Source of the DNA: a virus
Length of the DNA stretch: 26,457 nt
Strand: one strand, 5' to 3'
IMG/VR virus record: IMGVR_UViG_3300048589_000800
Coordinates: 1-26,457 of that record
A model generated the notes under the pieces. That model did no database searches. It saw only the letters and a list, made by a program, of their open reading frames with translations, and had not been told where the DNA came from. A program made the position numbers and the translations under genes. Positions 6,174-11,021 of this stretch are shown here, in pieces; the first letter of the stretch is position 1, and every line of letters begins with the position of its first letter.

Positions 6174-6530
6174 ATGATTATACCCGCTGGATACGCGCGC
6201 GAGGACGATTGCGCATGTGGCCTTAATGGTGTGAAAAACGATCTTATTCCTGATTACATCATCGGCCTGAATGTGAAGGATGCCTGCTGCATTCACGACT
6301 GGATGTACGGAACGGGAAAGACTGAAAACGATCGGCGGAATGCTGATAAGGTTTTTCTCCGAAACCTTCTTTGGTTGATTGATGAGGCTGGAGGATCATG
6401 GGGCTTAAGGGCTGCACGCAAGGCCATTGCTTATAAGTATTACCTTGGCGTGCTCATGTTCGGTGGGGCGGTCTATTACCGGCGTTCAGGCATACGGGAT
6501 GCCGCCTCGCTCAAACAGCCAAATGGATGA
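6174..6530 (+). CDS. Phospholipase A2-like protein, isolated on the plus strand
   Basis: This 118-residue protein has a clear secreted/viral PLA2 pattern. A glycine-containing candidate calcium loop CACGLNG (residues 13-19) is followed by KDACCIHDWMYGTGK (35-49), whose H41-D42 pair matches the C-C-x-x-H-D active-site helix. NADKVF in the next helix places an aspartate (D58) where the second catalytic Asp is expected. The family hydrolyses the sn-2 ester of phospholipids using calcium. The C-terminus has a mildly hydrophobic stretch (KYYLGVLMFGGAVYY) that could meet membrane. ATG 6174 has GGAG eight bases upstream. It is the only plus-strand gene in the accessory block and its 3' end overlaps the convergent gene by 45 bases, which suggests an independently acquired gene (moron). 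Whether it aids lysis, entry or lysogen fitness is unknown. Confidence 0.78.
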   Translation: MIIPAGYAREDDCACGLNGVKNDLIPDYIIGLNVKDACCIHDWMYGTGKTENDRRNADKVFLRNLLWLIDEAGGSWGLRAARKAIAYKYYLGVLMFGGAVYYRRSGIRDAASLKQPNG

Positions 6531-6710
6531 ATAAATGTCTTTCAATTCATCCAGCGCATCTTTGAAACTGAAAAAGAGATCCTGGCGAATGAGGAAGCTA
6601 TACCCGTTACTGCGAATATCAAGCCAGTAGCCAGATTCATACCAATCCTGGATCAGCTCGCATTCGCCAAAAAGCTCACCGAGAATGGCTTGCAAAGATT
6701 GGTAGGTCAT
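6486..6710 (-). CDS. Small hypothetical protein convergent with the PLA2-like gene
   Basis: This 74-residue protein starts MTYQSLQAILGELFGE at ATG 6710. The ribosome binding site is weak, and an ORF with an upstream start at 6911 would cover two other genes. The sequence has helix (QSLQAILGELFGECELIQDWY), strands (YWLDIRSNGYSFLIRQDLFF) and helix (KDALDELKDIYSSIWLFERGG), a compact alpha/beta pattern. I do not recognise a family. It is the last gene of a short run 7263-6486, starting 17 bases after the stop of the tiny membrane protein. The last 45 bases are antisense to the PLA2-like gene. Confidence 0.6.
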   Translation of the reverse strand: MTYQSLQAILGELFGECELIQDWYESGYWLDIRSNGYSFLIRQDLFFSFKDALDELKDIYSSIWLFERGGIPYA

Positions 6711-6727
6711 TGGCGCCGCTGGGATAA

Positions 6728-6829
6728 TCACTTTGCACGCCGCCTTCTTAATAAAAAATAGCCCAGGGCAAAGCTTAGGATGCCGCCCAGAAGCATTCCG
6801 AATAAATATTTTGTGTAAAACTCTTCCAT
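6728..6829 (-). CDS. Tiny single-span membrane protein (33 aa)
   Basis: The start overlaps the preceding stop as TGATG (ATG at 6829). The 33 residues are a short acidic/aromatic N-terminus (MEEFYTKYL), one hydrophobic span of about 18 residues (FGMLLGGILSFALGYFLL), then RRRRAK. The positive C-terminus predicts it inside the cytoplasm with the N-terminus out. Glycine-rich packing motifs (LLGGI) would allow oligomers. Such small proteins in phage operons include holins, antiholins and membrane-associated accessory factors, but this one is very short and adjacent to a secreted protein rather than the endolysin. The coding call rests on the overlap and the clean membrane profile. Confidence 0.6.
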   Translation of the reverse strand: MEEFYTKYLFGMLLGGILSFALGYFLLRRRRAK

Positions 6830-7263
6830 CACTTGCTATCAGGATTGTCCGGATTGGAAGCCCCTGCTCCAGCTGCAGCGCCAGCTCCTGTCCCGAAACT
6901 CGCCTCCACACGGACTTTTATAGAGCCGTCGGCCTTCTTTTCGTAGTCAACAACAACGCGCCCGCCCACACCGACTGACTTTGCAGCTTTCCCCACAATA
7001 TCACTCACCGCATCCGCAACGCCCCCGACCTGGCTTGGATCGGCAGACGCTGCAGGGCCGCTCCCGGCTTTGCGCGGAATATCGGATTGGAAAAATGTTT
7101 CGCATGTGGATTCGATACAGACCTCAAACTCGGTGATGTTCGGATCCTTCTCCATCAGCGTCTTACCGATCCTGTCGAATAGCACGCGAGGCGTGGCCGT
7201 CGACGCGGTAGCTGCTACAGAAAATCCCGCAATGCCTATGCCTAAAACGAGTCTTTTAAACAT
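6829..7263 (-). CDS. Putative exported protein with signal peptide
   Basis: This 144-residue protein starts MFKRLVLGIGIAGFSVAATASTA at ATG 7263, with AGGAG eight bases upstream. Basic residues, a hydrophobic core and an A-T-A-type cleavage site make a standard Sec signal peptide, so the protein should be periplasmic or secreted. The mature part has EVCIESTCETFF with two cysteines that may pair, a glycine/valine-rich segment (QVGGVADAVSDIVGKAAKSVGVGG), a strand (RVVVDYEKKADGSIKVRVEAS) and an alanine/glycine-rich tail. I do not recognise the family. It is coupled to the tiny membrane protein after it. A role at the host envelope during lysis or lysogeny is plausible but inferred from export only. 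Confidence 0.7.
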   Translation of the reverse strand: MFKRLVLGIGIAGFSVAATASTATPRVLFDRIGKTLMEKDPNITEFEVCIESTCETFFQSDIPRKAGSGPAASADPSQVGGVADAVSDIVGKAAKSVGVGGRVVVDYEKKADGSIKVRVEASFGTGAGAAAGAGASNPDNPDSK

Positions 7264-7339
7264 TCTGACTACTCCTGAATTGAAGCGTAACGCCGGGACA
7301 GTAAAGCTTTGGCAGGGAGCGGGCAAGTTAATTTATTCT

Positions 7340-7630
7340 TCAGTATTCATCCTCATCCGACTCGCCAATGTTACGAATCAAGATCGGCTCGCCATGGCTT
7401 CGATAGCATAAGAATGCCTTATCTTTGTCGATGCGCTCGCTTGCTACCAAGTTAAAACCCAATGGCACCTTTATCTCGTCGCCATCTGCAAATTGCATTG
7501 CATGCCTCAATAGCCTTTGAGGCCAATCGACTGTCAGCGGCCCTGTTTTAGGGGCTTCCCCCCTTCCAATCTCCAGCGCCATCTGAATCAGGGAAAGCAG
7601 TTGTTCTTCTGTGAAACTGTATTTTTTCAC
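7340..7630 (-). CDS. Small protein, paralogue of the zinc-ribbon protein at 8374
   Basis: This 96-residue protein uses a GTG start at 7630 with AGGTG just upstream. Residues 4-45 (YSFTEEQLLSLIQMALEIG, PLTVDWPQRLLRHAM) closely match residues of the protein at 8374-8652 (YTFTEKQLLDLIKMAFDLG, PLTLDWPLRILRHAV). The shared block looks like two helices around a conserved L-T-x-D-W-P turn. The rest differs: here it continues with a strand-rich segment (KVPLGFNLVASE, KAFLCYRSHGEPILIRNIG) and an acidic end. The two genes probably arose by duplication. Function is unknown. It is separated by about 60 bases from the upstream gene. Confidence 0.7.
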   Translation of the reverse strand: MKKYSFTEEQLLSLIQMALEIGRGEAPKTGPLTVDWPQRLLRHAMQFADGDEIKVPLGFNLVASERIDKDKAFLCYRSHGEPILIRNIGESDEDEY

Positions 7631-7693
7631 TGTTCACCTCGATTCGGAAACACTTCTATTTTGATCATGAGACTAGCGCGCTATAACTCATGC

Positions 7694-8005
7694 TTACAGC
7701 TGCCTCAGATCCCCTGAACCAAACTTTTTAGCAAGTTCGACAATGGTATCCCAATCGCCTTCAGTGATAACTTCCGACTCCGGTCCCCAAGCCAGCTGTA
7801 CAAATATCGCGTCCAGCACGTCCTGCTCTCTTTCGTTAAGGGTCACTGATATCACCCGATCTGGGACCGGCTCTGGCTCATAGTCAGGCTCTGGCGGATC
7901 GCTGAAAAAATCCTCATGACTCCCGCCGTATTTCGCTATCAATTTGTTTCTAACTGCCTCATTCGGTATTCGCTCCACTTTCAACCTCATCAAATCGAGA
8001 AACAT
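7694..8005 (-). CDS. Acidic hypothetical protein
   Basis: This protein has 103 residues from ATG 8005; the ATG at 7990 (MRLKVERIPNEAV) is an alternative. Neither has a good ribosome binding site, so the start is uncertain. The sequence has a helical basic N-terminus (ERIPNEAVRNKLIAKYG), an acidic proline-rich linker (SDPPEPDYEPEPVPD), then helices (NEREQDVLDAIFVQLAWG, DWDTIVELAKKFG). There is no signal peptide or membrane span, and no recognised family. It lies within the run of small early-type genes between endolysin and SSB. The amino-acid composition and the lack of an alternative gene in this stretch support coding. Confidence 0.6.
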   Translation of the reverse strand: MFLDLMRLKVERIPNEAVRNKLIAKYGGSHEDFFSDPPEPDYEPEPVPDRVISVTLNEREQDVLDAIFVQLAWGPESEVITEGDWDTIVELAKKFGSGDLRQL

Positions 8006-8032
8006 TAGTTTATTGGAGACAGAATGTGTACG

Positions 8033-8377
8033 CTACAACTCAGCCTTGGCCTTGAGGTACTTTCTCCAGACCTCTTTAAATTCGACTACAGTGTCTTTAT
8101 ACCCTTCTCTTTGAAGGACTGCGATTGCTTCGGGAAACGCTCTGGCCAACTCATCGCCCGCCTCGACCACGGCCAAGAGCTTGGGAAGGGCGTTGCGCAT
8201 CTCGGCGATAAGCTTAGCATTCGCACGCTGCTTATCCTGCGCCAGGACATCGCTGACGAAAGCATCAAGAACGTAATTTCCATCAAATTCAACTATGAAT
8301 CCACCGTTGGACGTTGCCAATAACCACGGCCCTGGCGTTGCCTTCGCTTCCAGTTCTTTCAGCCGTTCGATGCTCAT
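8033..8377 (-). CDS. Ead/Ea22-like small phage protein
   Basis: This 114-residue protein starts MSIERLKELEAKATPGPWLLA. The A-T-P-G-P-W block followed by a strand segment and later ANAKLIAEMRNALPKLLAVVE is the pattern of Ead/Ea22-like proteins, which are common in the accessory regions of temperate phages (short helix, A-T-x-G-P-W, then an N-A-x-x-I/A-x-x-R-N-x-x-P-x-L-L helix). Their molecular role is not established. Here the C-terminal third is helical and charged (DTVVEFKEVWRKYLKAKAEL). The ATG overlaps the preceding stop as ATGA, with GAGGA six bases upstream, so it is coupled to the zinc-ribbon gene. Confidence 0.72.
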   Translation of the reverse strand: MSIERLKELEAKATPGPWLLATSNGGFIVEFDGNYVLDAFVSDVLAQDKQRANAKLIAEMRNALPKLLAVVEAGDELARAFPEAIAVLQREGYKDTVVEFKEVWRKYLKAKAEL

Positions 8378-8652
8378 TTCGTTTCCTCACTCTCTACTAC
8401 CCGCACCGCATGCCTCAGAATCCTTAGCGGCCAATCCAAAGTCAGTGGCTCAGTATCGGGCGGCGATCCCTTCCCCAGGTCGAACGCCATCTTGATAAGG
8501 TCCAAAAGCTGCTTTTCCGTGAAGGTGTATTGGCGTTCCGTCTGGCTCATTAGTGAAATTTCTTCTCCGCATTTAAGGCAAAGTACGTGCGTTTTACTTC
8601 CAAAGTCGCCAATAAGATTTTGCGGGCCGCATTCAGGGCAATGGAAGCTCAT
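8374..8652 (-). CDS. Zinc-ribbon protein with the LTxDWP domain
   Basis: The protein has 92 residues from ATG 8652 (GAGGG five bases before it). The N-terminus carries two C-x-x-C pairs, HCPECG (about residues 4-9) and CLKCG (about 24-28), spaced like a zinc ribbon. It is followed by the YTFTEKQLLDLIKMAFDLG and PLTLDWPLRILRHAV block shared with the 7340 protein. A zinc ribbon joined to a short helical domain suggests nucleic-acid or protein binding. The first 20 bases overlap the preceding gene's end. Function is not known. Compared with its paralogue it has gained the zinc ribbon at the front and lacks the strand-rich tail. Confidence 0.72.
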   Translation of the reverse strand: MSFHCPECGPQNLIGDFGSKTHVLCLKCGEEISLMSQTERQYTFTEKQLLDLIKMAFDLGKGSPPDTEPLTLDWPLRILRHAVRVVESEETK

Positions 8653-8833
8653 CCTCACCCTCATATATGCTATCGACCATTCCAAGGTGGAAAGCCAGCC
8701 GCGAGATTAGATCCTGAAACATGCGATCCCTAAGCATGATTTGAACCATGGGCATCTCGCCCCAGACTTTCTCAGCCGCTTTGACAAGCTCATTCACGCT
8801 TATCTGTTTCGACCTTTCCATATCGACGCTCAT
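8633..8833 (-). CDS. Small hypothetical protein
   Basis: The protein has 66 residues from ATG 8833, chosen because AAAGGG lies five bases upstream; a longer version from 8908 lacks a ribosome binding site. The sequence is mainly helical (SKQISVNELVKAAEKVWGEM, QIMLRDRMFQDLISRLAFHLGMV) with an acidic end (YEGEDELPLP). Phage early genes often encode such small helical proteins, but no family is recognised here. It overlaps the zinc-ribbon gene by 20 bases, implying coupled translation. The 97 bases before it (8834-8930) hold no recognisable feature. Confidence 0.55.
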   Translation of the reverse strand: MSVDMERSKQISVNELVKAAEKVWGEMPMVQIMLRDRMFQDLISRLAFHLGMVDSIYEGEDELPLP

Positions 8834-8930
8834 GGATGCCCTTTCGTGATCAAAATACAGCTGGTTATTGAACGATGCTTTCGTACTTTTGTCTGGATGC
8901 AAAATCATTTCGCTATTTCAGCGAACACCC

Positions 8931-9263
8931 TCATTTTTCATCATGAGTTTTCTGATCGCATTTTCTGGAGATCTCCAAACTGTATTGACCGCCAGTAAAG
9001 CCCCAGTCAAGCTTTACACCTTCTTTCAGATATGGCCGTATTGCATCCACCACATCGGCCAGAAGATATTTTGGCAAGTCGTCGCCTCTGACAGGGATCA
9101 CAATAACGGTCTTCTCACTGTGAGCGACATCCAGCGTGGCTTCGTACAGGCTCTCGATTCCGTGGACTTCCGCGCTGCTCATTTTAACAAGCCCGGACTT
9201 GAAATCATCCAGACTCTTTTTCAGCTCGAAAGACTGAGGCGAAACATATTTTTCACTGCTCAT
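8931..9263 (-). CDS. Hypothetical protein
   Basis: The protein has 110 residues from ATG 9263, with AAAGGAG eight bases upstream. It starts MSSEKYVSPQSFELKKSLDDF, continues with a helix (SSAEVHGIESLYEATLDVAH), a strand TVIVIPVR, a helix (DLPKYLLADVVDAIRPYLKEG), and ends with strands (KLDWGFTGGQYSLEISRK). This alternating alpha/beta order suggests a compact cytoplasmic domain. No motif identifies a function. It lies between the coiled-coil protein at 9291 and the small-gene cluster at 8833 and is probably co-transcribed with both. Confidence 0.7.
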   Translation of the reverse strand: MSSEKYVSPQSFELKKSLDDFKSGLVKMSSAEVHGIESLYEATLDVAHSEKTVIVIPVRGDDLPKYLLADVVDAIRPYLKEGVKLDWGFTGGQYSLEISRKCDQKTHDEK

Positions 9264-9290
9264 GGTGTTTTCTCCTTTGTTCGTTATCAA

Positions 9291-9461
9291 TCATGCTTTT
9301 TTTCTTTCCGGAGGCGCATACTGAACTAGCTCGGCCTCGATTTCCAAAAGCCTCTCCCACAATGCTTCACGCTCACCCCAGAGCAGAGCAATCTGCAGCT
9401 CCATCTCCGGAAATGTCTTTCTCACCCACTCCAGGTATTCCTTGTCTCTCATCGCTTTCAT
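9291..9461 (-). CDS. Small coiled-coil protein after the endolysin
   Basis: The protein has 56 residues from ATG 9461, which forms an ATGA overlap with the endolysin stop and has GGAG six bases upstream; ATG 9473 would add four residues. The protein is almost wholly helical with heptad-like leucines and glutamates (FPEMELQIALLWGEREALWERLLEIEAELVQ), then a basic end (PPERKKA). Its position directly after the endolysin fits a lysis accessory such as an inner spanin fragment, but no membrane anchor is present, so that role is unlikely. Function unknown. Confidence 0.6.
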   Translation of the reverse strand: MKAMRDKEYLEWVRKTFPEMELQIALLWGEREALWERLLEIEAELVQYAPPERKKA

Positions 9462-9862
9462 TTCCTGCTCCATGGCGTAAACACACGCGCCGACGCGCGC
9501 CTTTTCTGAAGATGCACATGATTCGGAGTCCACTCCGGATCCTCCATCCATGCATCCCAATCCTCCAGCTTTCCCCTGCAAAAATCCTGAAACTCTTTGA
9601 TGTCCCTGTCGAACGCCAGAAGGTCAAGTGCAAGGCCAACATTATGCGCGGAGTTTGTTGCCGCTTTATATCCACGCTTTTTCAAAGACTTTGTGTAGCG
9701 TTCGCAGCGTGCTGCGTTCGCGCAAAGTATCGGCCTGCCCCAATCCACGTACACCATGTACAGAAGGGATATGGTTTCGCTCTGTGGCATCTTTCCGCAG
9801 CCGCAGGGGCAGGCAAGGTCTGATCCCTTCACATGCTCAATGCGGATCTCTCCTCCTTCCAT
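9458..9862 (-). CDS. M15-type peptidase, likely endolysin
   Basis: The protein has 134 residues from ATG 9862 (AGGAG seven bases upstream). It has the zinc-site pattern of the M15 (VanY/DD-carboxypeptidase-like) family: SAHNVGLALDLL (about residues 71-82), supplying the first His and the Asp, and NHVHLQ near residue 116, supplying the last His. A PCGCGK motif near the N-terminus resembles the C-x-C-G element of the M15A subgroup. Such enzymes cut peptide cross-links of peptidoglycan. No signal peptide is visible, so a holin or similar should be needed for release. The small membrane protein at 10477-10653 is the nearest candidate. It overlaps its upstream neighbour by 34 bases. Confidence 0.82.
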   Translation of the reverse strand: MEGGEIRIEHVKGSDLACPCGCGKMPQSETISLLYMVYVDWGRPILCANAARCERYTKSLKKRGYKAATNSAHNVGLALDLLAFDRDIKEFQDFCRGKLEDWDAWMEDPEWTPNHVHLQKRRASARVFTPWSRK

Positions 9863-10089
9863 CGCTCTCTCCTTTCGAGGACGAGTCTTTCGTGCTGCCT
9901 TTTCTCCCGCTCGGTCGCAGGAGTCAGGCTTTCCGGACTCGCCCAGGCTTTCACATACATCCGAATTTTTGGGGCCCATTTCAAAATTTGGATGTTCTTC
10001 CCAGTCCGATTCGCTACAGTGCAGAGTATCCGCGAAACGGATCCATCCGGCCGCTTTTTATTCCATACGCAAATTTCCCCACGCTTCAT
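9829..10089 (-). CDS. Basic hypothetical protein upstream of the endolysin
   Basis: The protein has 86 residues from ATG 10089, which overlaps the preceding stop as ATGA. The N-terminal half is strand-rich and basic (GEICVWNKKRPDGSVSRILCTVAN, NIQILKWAPKIRMYVKAW). The C-terminal half is a highly charged helix (PATEREKRQHERLVLERRERWKEE). No family is recognised. Its end overlaps the endolysin start by 34 bases in another frame, so the two are translationally linked. The basic, charged helix could bind nucleic acid or a protein partner; this is a guess from composition. Confidence 0.65.
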   Translation of the reverse strand: MKRGEICVWNKKRPDGSVSRILCTVANRTGKNIQILKWAPKIRMYVKAWASPESLTPATEREKRQHERLVLERRERWKEERSALSM

Positions 10090-10376
10090 GCAGCGCCATC
10101 CTCCCCCTCGCACATGTATTCGAGATGAAAACGCTCGTCTGACATCACTTCCAAACGTCCCTCCTCGTCCCGAAGGAGCCAATCGCCTGGCCTGATGCCG
10201 CTTGTTACATTCCCGCGCCGAAGGACCGTCAGCTTTCCGGTGATCTCGATCCTGCCCATGAAAGTCGAGGCGTTCTTGTGGGCGCGGAAAACCTTTGGCA
10301 GGTCCTTAAGCTCACCCGTCCACCGCACGGCCAGCACTTTCCTTGTCTTTCGTCTATAAACCGGAAGCTCTGCCAT
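10086..10376 (-). CDS. Small conserved phage protein of the GDW family
   Basis: This 96-residue protein starts at ATG 10376 with GGAGGG just upstream. It opens with VYRRKTRKVLAVRWTG, and the C-terminal half has GIRPGDWLLRDEEGRLEVMSDERFHLEY. Together these define a common family of short phage proteins: a V-x-A-x-x-W opening, then G-D-W-[LI]-[LIV]-[RK]-[DE]-x-x-G and a C-terminal F-x-x-x-Y. The family probably has a small beta-barrel-like fold, and no biochemical role is established. A weaker relative is at 3729-4013. It is the first gene after a 100-base gap full of palindromes (10404-10470), which may contain its promoter and operators. Confidence 0.8.
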   Translation of the reverse strand: MAELPVYRRKTRKVLAVRWTGELKDLPKVFRAHKNASTFMGRIEITGKLTVLRRGNVTSGIRPGDWLLRDEEGRLEVMSDERFHLEYMCEGEDGAA

Positions 10377-10403
10377 CAGTCCCTCCCATGATTACCTTCA
10401 CTC

Positions 10404-10470
10404 ATTGATCAATAACTCTTAACTAAAAACGGTAAGCCGCATCTGCTTCTTTGGTTAAGAATCCTTAACC
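10404..10470. promoter_or_regulatory. Cluster of palindromes, candidate operators (sites 1 and 2)
   Basis: Three dyads lie in the gap 10377-10476: a 10-bp palindrome ATTGATCAAT (10404-10413), CTTAAC then seven bases then GGTAAG (10418-10436), and GGTTAAG-AATC-CTTAACC (10453-10470), a perfect 7-bp inverted repeat. No T-run follows on either strand, so these look like protein-binding sites rather than terminators. A related site is at 5279-5296. They would control the minus-strand genes starting at 10376. Confidence 0.5.
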
Positions 10471-10476
10471 CCGCAT

Positions 10477-10653
10477 TTAATCCTGGCGGTACCGATCCTT
10501 TCTGAGCGTCCGAGCGAGCTCGACATCGGAGATCATGAGCGACCGAGGGCCCTTCTTTGGGCTCCTGATCAACTTTCTTACGATGGCGAGTATCATCGCC
10601 GCCCCCACAAATGCACCGAGCGTCAGGCCCATTAGCACGCGTTTAATCTCCAT
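10477..10653 (-). CDS. Small single-span membrane protein, holin candidate
   Basis: The protein has 58 residues from ATG 10653, with AGGA six bases upstream. The N-terminus is MEIKRVL followed by one hydrophobic span with small residues (MGLTLGAFVGAAMILAIV), then a basic cytoplasmic tail (RKLIRSPKKGPRS) and a charged helix (DVELARTLRKDRYRQD). It lies in the same operon as, and upstream of, the M15 endolysin, with two genes between them. That makes it the best holin-like or lysis-accessory candidate in the window, although the family is not recognised and other small membrane roles are possible. Confidence 0.65.
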   Translation of the reverse strand: MEIKRVLMGLTLGAFVGAAMILAIVRKLIRSPKKGPRSLMISDVELARTLRKDRYRQD

Positions 10654-10676
10654 TCATGGTCCTGACTATAGTTTAA

Positions 10677-11021
10677 TCAATTGTTTGACTGCATAAGCGA
10701 TCGAACCAGGTCAGACAGAAAAAACTGCCTTGGATGTCTCTCGATAACTCCATACTCATCCAGCGAAGCAAGAGATGTTGCAAATCTCCTGGGAGCCAAA
10801 CCCGTGTCCTTCAATGGCTCCTTCAAAAACATCCAATAGTAAGATCCGCTGATATTGACTGAAACCACGCCATCTATCTGCTTTCTGTTCGCACGAAGAA
10901 ATGCATATAACACGACTTTTTCCTCAGAAGTCGGACACCTTATGGGAAAGATCTCACTGAGTCCCGAACCAAAGACAAAGTCACAGCACTGCTCAAAAGG
11001 CATCCAAACGTGTCCGTTCAT
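10677..11021 (-). CDS. Winged-helix-like protein in the helicase-loader position
   Basis: This 114-residue protein's ATG overlaps the initiator stop codon as ATGA (11018-11021). The sequence has helices (SEEKVVLYAFLRANRKQ) and a pattern like a winged helix (LKDTGLAPRRFATSLASLDEYGVIERHPRQFFLSDL): a helix, a turn, a recognition helix and a two-strand wing with V-I-E-R. In lambda-type phages the gene immediately after the origin-binding initiator encodes the helicase loader. This protein is shorter than lambda P and shows no loader motif that I can recognise, so the position is suggestive only. It could instead be a DNA-binding regulator of replication. Confidence 0.68.
   Translation of the reverse strand: MNGHVWMPFEQCCDFVFGSGLSEIFPIRCPTSEEKVVLYAFLRANRKQIDGVVSVNISGSYYWMFLKEPLKDTGLAPRRFATSLASLDEYGVIERHPRQFFLSDLVRSLMQSNN

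Noticed and set aside
9293-10195. Several plus-strand open frames opposite the endolysin block
   Set aside because: All are antisense to overlapping minus-strand genes that have ribosome binding sites, start/stop coupling and recognisable motifs.
10453-10470. Perfect hairpin GGTTAAG-AATC-CTTAACC as a terminator
   Set aside because: There is no T-run on either side and the stem is AT-rich; a related site in another gap favours an operator.
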